Shown here piece after piece: positions 5,874 through 13,816 of a DNA stretch of 13,816 bases (position 1 is its first letter; the number at the start of each line of letters is the position of its first letter). The DNA lies in the NCBI GenBank assembly GCA_964384675.1, contig CAYLNK010000167.1:1-13816 (forward strand), in the 5' to 3' direction. The stretch is from CAYLNK01 sp964384675. Its GTDB lineage: Bacteria > Acidobacteriota > Thermoanaerobaculia > UBA5066. Below the pieces are notes generated by a model. The model made no database searches. It had not been told where the DNA came from and saw only the letters and a program-made list of their open reading frames with translations. The position numbers and the translations under genes are program-made.

Positions 5874-7483
5874 CCGACGTCCTCGCCTCGCGGCTCGATC
5901 CGGCGTCCCCCGAGTTCCAGGAGAACGCGGCGCATCACCGCGCCCTCGCCGCGCGGCTGCGCGAGGAGCTCGACCGGGCGCGCGAGGGGGGCGGCGAGAA
6001 GGAGCGGGCTCGCCACGTCGAGCGCGGCAAGCTCCCGGTGCGCGACCGCATCGAGAAGCTGCTCGACCCCGGGACCGCGTTCCTGGAGGTGGCCTCCCTC
6101 GCCGGGCACGGGATGTACGACGGAGCCGCCCCGTGTGGCGGGATGGTGACCGGCATCGGCCGCGTCTCCGGGCGCGACGTGATGATCATCGCCAACGACG
6201 CGACCGTGAAGGGCGGGACGTACTTCCCGATCACGGTGAAGAAGCACCTGCGGGCGCAGGAGATCGCGCTCGAGAACGGTCTCGCCACGATCTGTCTCGT
6301 CGACTCGGGCGGCGCGTTCCTGCCGCTCCAGGCCGAGGTCTTCCCCGACCGCGACCATTTCGGGCGGATCTTCTTCAACCAGGCGCGGATGAGCGCGGCC
6401 CGGCTCCCGCAGATCGCCGCGGTGCTCGGCTCGTGCACGGCCGGCGGGGCGTACGTCCCGGCGATGTCGGACGAGACCGTCATCGTGAAGAGCCAGGGGA
6501 CGATCTTCCTGGCCGGGCCGCCGCTCGTGAAGGCGGCGACGGGCGAGGTGGTCACGGCCGAGGAGCTGGGCGGGGGCGACGTCCACACGCGGATCTCGGG
6601 CGTCGCCGACCACCTGGCCGAGAACGACCTCGACGCGCTCGAGAAGGTGCGGGAGATCGTCGCGCACCTGTCGTCCACCAAGCGGATCGACGCCGACCTC
6701 GCCGCCCCCGAGGAGCCGCTCTACCCGGCGGAGGAGCTGTACGGCGTCCTGCCGAAGGACCTGAAGCGGCCGTACGACGTGCGCGAGCTCCTGGCGCGCC
6801 TGCTCGACGGCTCGCGCTTCCACGAGTTCAAGCCCCGCTACGGCCCGACGCTCGTCACCGGCTTCGGGCGGATCGCCGGCTTCCCGGTGGCGATCCTCGC
6901 CAACAACGGCGTGCTGTTCTCCGAATCGGCGCTGAAGGCCACGCACCTGATCGAGATGGCGTGCCAGAGGCGTGTGCCGCTCCTCTTCCTGCAGAACATC
7001 ACCGGCTTCATGGTGGGGAAGGCGTACGAGCAGGGGGGGATCGCCAAGGACGGGGCGAAGATGGTCCACGCCGTCGCCAACGCCGCCGTGCCGAAGATCA
7101 CGGTTCTGGTAGGCGGCTCGTTCGGCGCGGGCAACTACGGGATGTGCGGCCGCGCCTATCAGCCCCGCTTCCTCTTCACGTGGCCGAACGCGCGGATCTC
7201 GGTGATGGGAGGCGAGCAGGCGGCCGACGTCCTCGCCACCGTGAAGGACGACCAGCGCGAGCGGGAGGGGAAGCCGAAGATGAGCGTCGAGGAGCGGGCC
7301 GAGTTCCGCCGCCCGACGCTCGAGAAGTACGAGGCGGAGGGGAACCCGTACTACGCCACGGCGCGGCTCTGGGACGACGGCGTCGTCGATCCCGCCGAGA
7401 CGCGCCGCGTGCTCGCACTGTCGCTGTCGGCCGCCTACAACGCGCCGATCCCCGAAACCCGCTTCGGCGTCTTCCGGATGTGA
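5870..7483 (+). CDS. liuB: Methylcrotonyl-CoA carboxylase, carboxyltransferase (beta) subunit
   Basis: A 537-residue acyl-CoA carboxylase beta chain, the usual family length. It transfers the carboxyl group from biotin to 3-methylcrotonyl-CoA, giving 3-methylglutaconyl-CoA in leucine/isovalerate breakdown. Specific signs of the methylcrotonyl type rather than the propionyl type are LQAEVFPDRDHFGRIFFNQA (153-172), TGFMVGKAYEQGGIAKDGAK (378-397), and VMGGEQAADVLATVKDDQ (445-462). The two oxyanion-hole glycine pairs are visible in SCTAGGAYVPAMSDE (188-202) and GGSFGAGNYGMCGRAY (415-430). The start is GTG at 5870, within a GTGA overlap with the previous stop. An upstream in-frame extension exists but would cover the crotonase gene and shows no homology. 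The partner biotin carboxylase and carrier genes lie downstream, separated by two other genes. Confidence 0.95.
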   Translation: MTDVLASRLDPASPEFQENAAHHRALAARLREELDRAREGGGEKERARHVERGKLPVRDRIEKLLDPGTAFLEVASLAGHGMYDGAAPCGGMVTGIGRVSGRDVMIIANDATVKGGTYFPITVKKHLRAQEIALENGLATICLVDSGGAFLPLQAEVFPDRDHFGRIFFNQARMSAARLPQIAAVLGSCTAGGAYVPAMSDETVIVKSQGTIFLAGPPLVKAATGEVVTAEELGGGDVHTRISGVADHLAENDLDALEKVREIVAHLSSTKRIDADLAAPEEPLYPAEELYGVLPKDLKRPYDVRELLARLLDGSRFHEFKPRYGPTLVTGFGRIAGFPVAILANNGVLFSESALKATHLIEMACQRRVPLLFLQNITGFMVGKAYEQGGIAKDGAKMVHAVANAAVPKITVLVGGSFGAGNYGMCGRAYQPRFLFTWPNARISVMGGEQAADVLATVKDDQREREGKPKMSVEERAEFRRPTLEKYEAEGNPYYATARLWDDGVVDPAETRRVLALSLSAAYNAPIPETRFGVFRM

Positions 7484-7487
7484 ACGG

Positions 7488-8336
7488 ATGCGATTCTCGA
7501 GATTCCTCCTGATCCCCCTCCTTCTCGTCTCGAACGCGGCTCCCGCGCAGGCCCCGAAGGAGTTCTCCGACAGCGTCGGCACCGTCTACAAGCTCGTCGT
7601 CCGCTCGCTGACGCGGAAGAAGGCGATGTGCTGGGTGCGGGCCACGCTGCCGAACGCGCCGAAGGGCTGGAACCAGCGGCTCGAGGGCGAGCTCTCCTGG
7701 GCGGACGTGGCCCTGCCGTCGAAGCAGCCCGTCGAGGTGGCGATCCAGCACCAGGACAAGATCGACGCGACGTTCATCTTCGACGTCGACCTCGACAAGC
7801 TCCCGAAGGAGATCCTCACGAAGACCGGCACGCGCGCGCTCGACCTGGCGATCCGCGGGACGCTGGTGGGCGACAAGGGCGAAAGGCAGAAGATCTGCGC
7901 CGTCGGCGTCCTGCGTCTCGGGACCAGCGACATCGACGCGGCCTGGGGCTCGATCAACCAGTTCTTCGCGTTCGGCGGCGCGCACCTGACCGGGCTCTCC
8001 CTGACCGAGGCGACCGGCGAGGCGAAGGCGGTTTTCTTCAACCCGTTCGGCTTCCCGATCGCGATGAAGGACCTGACGTACTCGCTCTACGTCGGCGAGC
8101 GGAAGATGGCCGAGGGGAAGCGGGAGCCGAAGCTGATCCAGGCCGGCCGGGAGACGACGCTCGATCTGCCGATCCGCGCCTCGACGGCCGACCTCCTGGC
8201 CGCCGCCGGAAAGGCCGCCTTCGCGAAGGCCGGCGACACGGTGGAAGGGCGGCTCGTGGCCCAGGTGACCTTCAGGATCGGCCAGGGCGAGATCGCGGTC
8301 CCGATCAACATGCCCGGGAAGGTCCGGGTGAAGTGA
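7488..8336 (+). CDS. Secreted LEA14/WHy-like (LEA type 2) protein
   Basis: A 282-residue protein with a clear signal peptide (hydrophobic 7-15, likely cleavage after APAQA, residue 22), so it should be exported. There is no lipobox. The C-terminal half (about 165-278) has the look of a LEA type 2/WHy beta-sandwich: AVFFNPFGFPIAMKDLTYSL (181-200), then a variable strand pair, TTLDLPIRAS, and a final strand IAVPINMPGKV. In that family such modules are tied to desiccation or stress protection, or occur in periplasmic beta-sandwich proteins. The exact role here is unknown. The N-terminal half (about 28-140) also looks all-beta and may be a second related module. It sits 4 bases after liuB, and its TGA overlaps the ATG of liuC (TGATG), so it is co-transcribed with cytosolic leucine enzymes although it appears to be exported. 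Confidence 0.7.
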   Translation: MRFSRFLLIPLLLVSNAAPAQAPKEFSDSVGTVYKLVVRSLTRKKAMCWVRATLPNAPKGWNQRLEGELSWADVALPSKQPVEVAIQHQDKIDATFIFDVDLDKLPKEILTKTGTRALDLAIRGTLVGDKGERQKICAVGVLRLGTSDIDAAWGSINQFFAFGGAHLTGLSLTEATGEAKAVFFNPFGFPIAMKDLTYSLYVGERKMAEGKREPKLIQAGRETTLDLPIRASTADLLAAAGKAAFAKAGDTVEGRLVAQVTFRIGQGEIAVPINMPGKVRVK

Positions 8337-9123
8337 TGGTCGAGTCGGGCCGCATCCTCGAGAGCCGGGATCGGGACGGGCGCGTGGCTCGCGTCACGCT
8401 GAACCGCCCCGAGCTCCGGAACGCGTTCGACGATCGGCTCATCGAGGAGGCGACCTCGCTCTTCGAGCGCCTCGCCTGTGACGACACCGCGCGCGTCATC
8501 GTCCTCTCGGGCGCGGGGAAGTCGTTCTGCGCCGGCGCGGACCTGGGATGGATGGGCCGGATGGTCGCGTACACGAAGGAAGAGAACGCCCGCGACTCGG
8601 CCCGCCTGGCCGACCTCTTCCGGGTGATCGACTCGACGCCGAAGCCCGTCGTCGGGCGGATCCACGGCGCGGCGCTGGGCGGAGGCACGGGGCTCACCGC
8701 CGTGTGCGACGTCGCGGTCGCGGCCGAAGGGACGCTCTTCGGCACCACCGAGGTGCGCCTCGGAATCCTGCCCGCGGTGATCAGCCCGTACGTCGTCCGG
8801 AAGATCGGCGAGACGAACGCGCGGGTCTGGTTCCTCACCGGTGAGCGCTACGACGCGGCAGAGGCGCTGCGGGTCGGGCTGGTGCACCGGGTCGTGCCGG
8901 AGGCCGATCTCGACGCGGCCGTGGAGGCGACGGTGACGTCGCTCCTCTCGGGCGGTCCCGAGGCGCTGGCCGAGGCCAAGGCCCTCGCGACGACGATGGG
9001 GCGCCTCCCGCTCGACGAGGCGATCCCGCGTTCGGTCGAGAGGATCGCGGCGCGTCGCGTCTCGGCGGAGGGGCAGGAAGGAATGGCGGCCTTCCTCGGG
9101 AAGCGGAAGGCGGCGTGGGTGCC

Positions 9124-9127
<4 letters not shown>
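8336..9127 (+). CDS. liuC: Methylglutaconyl-CoA hydratase
   Basis: A 263-residue crotonase that would hydrate 3-methylglutaconyl-CoA to HMG-CoA, between the carboxylase and HMG-CoA lyase steps. Recognition rests on SFCAGADLGWMGRM (63-76), where the AGADLxWM motif marks LiuC-type enzymes, on HGAALGGGTGL (110-120), and on EVRLGILPAVISPYVVRKIG (139-158), which carries the first catalytic glutamate (Glu139). At the second glutamate position of classical hydratases this protein has a hydrophobic residue (about Val163), as I recall is usual for the LiuC group. The start ATG at 8336 overlaps the previous stop, and the stop overlaps the next ATG (ATGA at 9124-9127), so translation is coupled on both sides. 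Context with liuB, the biotin subunits and HMG-CoA lyase makes the assignment firm, although paralogous enoyl-CoA hydratases are similar. Confidence 0.92.
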
Positions 9128-10691
<1,564 letters not shown>

Positions 10692-10695
<4 letters not shown>

Positions 10696-11072
10696 AGCTG
10701 CGGGTGGCCGGGCTCGCCGGCGATCGGGACGTGGAGCCGGGTGCGGCGCCGCCGGGCGTCCGCGCCGCGCGTGACGGCAACGCCGTCTGGGTGCACTACC
10801 GCGGCGAGACGTGGCGGGTCGAGAAGGTCGTCGCTCGGCCCGGCCGGGCGCACGAGGCCGAGCACGACCTCGTCGCGCCGATGCCGGGCAAGGTGACGAA
10901 GGTGTTCGTGTCGGTCGGGGCGACGGTGACGAAGGGGACTCCGCTCCTGATCCTCGAGGCGATGAAGATGGAGCACGAGATCAAGGCGCCGAAGGACGGC
11001 CGCGTCGCCGCGCTGCCGTCCGCCGTGGGCCAGATGGTCGGGCTCGGGGACCTCCTGGCCGAGATCGAATGA
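10692..11072 (+). CDS. Biotin carboxyl carrier protein of the methylcrotonyl-CoA carboxylase complex
   Basis: A 126-residue protein. The C-terminal 70 residues are a biotinyl domain: DLVAPMPGKVTKVFVSVGATVTKG (59-82), then LILEAMKMEHEIKAP (86-100) with the biotin-accepting Lys92, and a closing GLGDLLAEIE. It carries carboxybiotin between the biotin carboxylase and the carboxyltransferase. The first 50 residues (KLRVAGLAG..., then VWVHYRGETWRVEK) resemble the beta-strand end of the BT linker domain that precedes the carrier in fused alpha subunits. The start ATG at 10692 overlaps the biotin carboxylase stop (ATGA). Upstream its frame is closed by TGA at 10683, so it is a true separate reading frame here. 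HMG-CoA lyase follows after 7 bases. Confidence 0.92.
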
Positions 11073-11079
11073 GGGTCTG

Positions 11080-12003
11080 ATGGCGGGCGATCGCGTCACC
11101 GTGGTCGAGGTCGGACCTCGCGACGGCCTCCAGAACGAGCCCGGCTTCGTACCGACGGAAGTCAAGGTCGCCTTCATCGACGCGCTGTCGCGCACCGGCC
11201 TGCCCGTGGTCGAGGCGACGGCGTTCGTCTCTCCGAAGGCGATCCCGCAGCTGTCCGACGCCTCCGAGGTGCTCTCGCGGATCGAGCGACACCCCGGCGT
11301 CCGCTACCCGGTGCTGGTCCCGAACGAGAAGGGGATGGCCCGGGCGCTCGAGGCGGGCCTCACCGAGGTCGCGGTCTTCACGGCCGCGTCCGAGACGTTC
11401 AACAGGAAGAACATCAACGCCACCATCGATCAGTCGTTCGAGCGCTTCGCCCCGGTCTTCCGGATGGCCCTCGAGGCGGGCGTCCGGGTGCGCGGCTACG
11501 TCTCGTGCGGCTTCGGATGCCCATACGAGGGCCCCATCGAGCCCCGCGCCGTGGCGATGGTCTCTCTCCGGCTCTACGAGGCGGGCTGCTCCGAGGTGTC
11601 GGTGGGCGACACGATCGGGGTCGGAGTTCCGACCCAGGTGCCGGACGTGGTGGGCCGCTGCGTGGAGGCTGGCGTGCCGGTCGGGGCGCTCGCCCTGCAC
11701 TTCCACGACACGCGAGGCACCGCGCTCGCCAACGTGGCGGAGGGGCTCCGTCAGGGCGTCCGGACGTTCGACTCGTCGGCCGGCGGCCTCGGCGGCTGCC
11801 CCTACGCCCCCGGCGCGGCCGGCAACGTCTCGACCGAGGACCTTCTCTACCTGCTGCACGGGATGGGGTTCCAGACCGGCGTCGACCTGGACGCCGTGGT
11901 CGATGCGTCCTCCGCCCTGGCCGCCGCACTCGGACGGATCCCGGTCTCCCGAGTCCACGCCGCCGTGACCGCTTCCCGACGCCGCGCCGCCCGGGAAAAT
12001 TGA
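11080..12003 (+). CDS. liuE: Hydroxymethylglutaryl-CoA lyase
   Basis: A 307-residue TIM-barrel enzyme of the HMGL-like family that cleaves HMG-CoA to acetoacetate and acetyl-CoA, the last step of leucine breakdown (also named mvaB). The signature around the catalytic cysteine is intact: SSAGGLGGCPYAPGAAGN (232-249) with Cys240 and Asn249. Other catalytic and metal residues are visible in VGPRDGLQNE (11-20, Arg14 and Asp15) and HFHDTRG (207-213, His207 and His209). VSCGFGCPYEG (141-151) is also typical. The ATG at 11080 has GAGGG about 5 bases upstream, the clearest ribosome binding site in the operon. It is the last gene of the cluster; the TGA at 12001-12003 overlaps the -35 of the next promoter. 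I see no obvious hairpin terminator after it. Confidence 0.96.
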   Translation: MAGDRVTVVEVGPRDGLQNEPGFVPTEVKVAFIDALSRTGLPVVEATAFVSPKAIPQLSDASEVLSRIERHPGVRYPVLVPNEKGMARALEAGLTEVAVFTAASETFNRKNINATIDQSFERFAPVFRMALEAGVRVRGYVSCGFGCPYEGPIEPRAVAMVSLRLYEAGCSEVSVGDTIGVGVPTQVPDVVGRCVEAGVPVGALALHFHDTRGTALANVAEGLRQGVRTFDSSAGGLGGCPYAPGAAGNVSTEDLLYLLHGMGFQTGVDLDAVVDASSALAAALGRIPVSRVHAAVTASRRRAAREN

Positions 12004-12028
12004 CCGGTCCTATGGCCGGACGTATCCT
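12000..12028 (+). promoter_or_regulatory. Candidate sigma70-type promoter for the receiver-domain gene
   Basis: TTGACC (12000-12005, 5 of 6 to TTGACA) is separated by exactly 17 bases from TATCCT (12023-12028, 4 of 6 to TATAAT). Transcription would begin near 12035, giving a leader of about 42 bases before the ATG at 12077. The -35 overlaps the stop codon of the HMG-CoA lyase gene. Unlike the leaderless candidates, this unit has a full -35 and a ribosome binding site. Confidence 0.5.
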
Positions 12029-12066
12029 CGCTCATCGTCCCTGACGACTCCTCGGAGCAACCGGCT

Positions 12067-12071
12067 AGGAG
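12067..12071 (+). promoter_or_regulatory. Ribosome binding site AGGAG
   Basis: AGGAG stands 5 bases before the ATG at 12077. It fixes the start of the receiver-domain gene and is one of the few clear Shine-Dalgarno sequences in the window. Confidence 0.75.
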
Positions 12072-12076
12072 TTCAA

Positions 12077-13816
12077 ATGGCCCACCGTATCCTCTTGGCA
12101 GACGACAGTCTGACCATCCAGAAGGTCGTCGAGCTCACCTTCTCGGAGTCGGAGTACGAGCTGATGACCGTCGGGGACGGCGACAAGGCCGTCGCGGCGC
12201 TCGACTCGTTCAAGCCGGACATCGTTCTGGCTGACGTCGTCATGCCGGGTTTCGACGGCTACACGGTGTGCGAGACGGTGAAGAGCCGGCCCGAGGGGGC
12301 GTTCATTCCCGTCGTCCTCCTGACGGGGACGTTCGAACGGTTCGACCGGGCCCGCGCCGAGCGGGTCGGGTGCGATTCGATCGTCACCAAGCCGTTCGAC
12401 TCGCACGCGCTCGCGAACCAGGTCGCGGATCTGCTGCGCAAGGCCGAGGCAGCCCGGGCCGCCCACGCGGCCGCGCCGGAGACGACCAGCCAGGACGAGA
12501 TGGCCTGGGAACCGGCCCCGGCCGAGTCGGAGGCGTTCGCGGCGGAGGCCGAGGCCCAGCCGGAGCCGACCCCCGCGGCGTTCCCGTCCTTCGTCGAGCC
12601 AGAGCCCGAGCCGGAACCCGCCGCCATCGCGCAGCCCGTTTCGATCCTCGACGCGCCGGACGACGCGATGTACGCCACCACGGCCCTCCGCATTCCGAGC
12701 CCGGCGGAGCTCGAGGCGATCGCCCGTCAGCACGAGACCGCCAAGGCCACGACGAGCGCTCCTCCGGCCGCCTCCGGCGGCTCCGCGGCGGCCGCCGCGT
12801 CCGCCCTTCTCGCGCCCGACCTCGAGCCTGCCCAGCCGTCGATCGTCCCCGTGGGTGAGCCGGAGCTGATCGCTCCCGCCGAGCCCGAGGTCACGGCCGA
12901 GCCGGAGCCCGTCCGTGCGCCGCTCACGATCGCCGACTACGAGCCGGCCCCGTTCCTGTCTCCGGAGGTCGAGCCGGAGCCCACGCCCGAGCCGCTGCCC
13001 GAGGTTGCCGCCGAGGTGTCCGCTCTCGCGGAGCCCGAGCCGCTCGACTTCGACGTCGCCCCGATCCCGGCGGAGGAGCCGACGCCGGTCGGGGACTCCG
13101 TGGTGGCCGTGGAGGCAGCCGCTCTTCCGGTGGCCGAGCCGGAAGAGACGGTCGTCCCGGCACCCGCCGCCGCCGGGGAGCCGGGCGCCTCTCCGGATCT
13201 TCCGGTGGAGGAGCCCGCGCCCGAGCCACCCGCGGAGGAGCTCGCGGTCGCCGCGCCCGAGCCCGCCCCACCCGCCGAGCCGTCCGCCCTGGCCGAACCG
13301 TTCGCGGAGCCGCTGGCGGAGCTCGTGACCGAGCCGATTCCGGGAACGACCGCGGCCAGCCACGAACAGGAGCCGGCGGAGCCCGAGCCGGTCGAGGAAG
13401 AGCCGATCCCGTGGGACACGGTCCCGGAGGACGAGGCCGCGGCCCTGGCGGACCGGACCGAGACCGAGCCGGAGGCCTTCGCAGCGCCCGCGCCGGAAGA
13501 GGCCCCCGTGGCGGCGGAGCCCGCCGCCGTCGAAACCGCGACCCCGGAGGAAGAGCCGCTGCCGTTCGACACCGAGCCGCCCGCCGAGCTGGAGGCCGAG
13601 GTGTTCGCGGCACCGTCCCTCGAGGCCTCCGCCGAGCGCGAGGCCGTCGAGGCGGCCTTCGCCACGGAGGAAGAGGAGGAAGACCTCCCGACCCGGCGCG
13701 ACATCGACGAGGACATCGCCGCGTACGAGAGCTCCGGGCGTGCCGCCGAGCCCCGCCGCGAGGTCTGGGAGCACTTCGACGCCGCCGCCGTCGCGGAGCG
13801 CGGGGGCGAGCCGGGC
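12077..13816 (+). CDS. Receiver-domain response regulator with long Glu/Pro/Ala-rich tail, partial
   Basis: The gene runs off the right edge; 580 codons are visible without a stop. Residues 1-125 are a complete CheY-like receiver: acidic pair Asp9-Asp10, phospho-acceptor Asp53 (VLADVVMPGFDGY), Thr83 (VVLLTGT) and Lys105 (SIVTKPF). It should therefore accept phosphate from a histidine kinase not seen here. After that the chain is a low-complexity, strongly acidic Pro/Glu/Ala tail with no recognisable DNA-binding or enzymatic output domain in the visible part. Short motifs recur in the tail: EPEPLDFDV (319-327), EEEPIPWDT (440-448) and EEEPLPFDT (491-499), and an EEEEE-DLPTRRDIDED stretch lies near 531-546. 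The general plan (receiver plus disordered Pro/Glu-rich output) recalls polarity regulators such as RomR of Myxococcus, but that is analogy only. An antisense frame of 569 codons across this gene is a composition artefact. Confidence 0.88.
   Translation, partial: MAHRILLADDSLTIQKVVELTFSESEYELMTVGDGDKAVAALDSFKPDIVLADVVMPGFDGYTVCETVKSRPEGAFIPVVLLTGTFERFDRARAERVGCDSIVTKPFDSHALANQVADLLRKAEAARAAHAAAPETTSQDEMAWEPAPAESEAFAAEAEAQPEPTPAAFPSFVEPEPEPEPAAIAQPVSILDAPDDAMYATTALRIPSPAELEAIARQHETAKATTSAPPAASGGSAAAAASALLAPDLEPAQPSIVPVGEPELIAPAEPEVTAEPEPVRAPLTIADYEPAPFLSPEVEPEPTPEPLPEVAAEVSALAEPEPLDFDVAPIPAEEPTPVGDSVVAVEAAALPVAEPEETVVPAPAAAGEPGASPDLPVEEPAPEPPAEELAVAAPEPAPPAEPSALAEPFAEPLAELVTEPIPGTTAASHEQEPAEPEPVEEEPIPWDTVPEDEAAALADRTETEPEAFAAPAPEEAPVAAEPAAVETATPEEEPLPFDTEPPAELEAEVFAAPSLEASAEREAVEAAFATEEEEEDLPTRRDIDEDIAAYESSGRAAEPRREVWEHFDAAAVAERGGEPG

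Noticed and set aside
5741..7582. Long antisense open frame opposite liuB
   Set aside because: Arg/Gly/Asp-rich shadow of a highly conserved carboxyltransferase; no start signal or recognisable fold.
12065..13774. Antisense open frame of 569 codons opposite the receiver-domain gene
   Set aside because: It arises because GAG/GCC/CCG-rich coding has few stop codons in reverse. Its translation is Gly/Arg/Leu repeats with no known domain, while the plus strand has a full receiver with all catalytic residues, a promoter and a ribosome binding site.

Overview
The window is very GC-rich (about 70% by eye) and tightly packed. I saw no tRNA, rRNA, CRISPR array, phage gene or transposase gene, and no gene-free stretch above 100 bases. 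The gene content and a secreted protein family that I recall from Acidobacteriota (Thermoanaerobaculia-like genomes) suggest that phylum or a similar soil or sediment lineage. This placement is inference; there is no marker gene.

Left side (1-3625). A gene on the minus strand, cut by the window edge, encodes a GspE/MshE N-terminal domain followed by a proline-rich linker (1-602). Next come two tandem paralogues of an uncharacterised secreted protein (661-1948 and 1945-3128). Both are broken. The first has one frameshift. The second has three frameshifts and an in-frame stop. Each lacks a different large internal segment that the other retains. A convergent Rrf2-family regulator with three Fe-S-type cysteines (3125-3625) shares a CTAG stop with the second copy. 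A methyltransferase with a zinc-ribbon front end (3699-4682) is transcribed divergently from it.

Centre (4693-12003). Eight genes on the plus strand are overlapping or nearly so and form one probable operon. In order they are: a free-standing cobalamin-binding subunit of the methylmalonyl-CoA mutase type, a divergent crotonase, methylcrotonyl-CoA carboxylase carboxyltransferase (liuB), a secreted LEA14/WHy-like protein, methylglutaconyl-CoA hydratase (liuC), biotin carboxylase (liuD-type), a separate biotin carrier protein, and HMG-CoA lyase (liuE/mvaB). Together they cover the lower leucine/isovalerate pathway from 3-methylcrotonyl-CoA to acetoacetate plus acetyl-CoA. Isovaleryl-CoA dehydrogenase and the mutase catalytic subunit are not in the window. 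A 60-bp near-perfect palindrome resembling a REP/RAYT element is inserted, exactly in frame, in the 3' end of the biotin carboxylase gene, at the junction with the biotin carrier gene.

Right side (12077-13816). A gene with its own sigma70-like promoter and ribosome binding site encodes a receiver domain followed by a very long Glu/Pro/Ala-rich disordered tail, which runs off the window.

A recurring regulatory pattern is a -10-like hexamer placed 6-7 bases before a start codon (602 minus, 4693, 5870). This suggests leaderless transcripts, including one internal to the operon.
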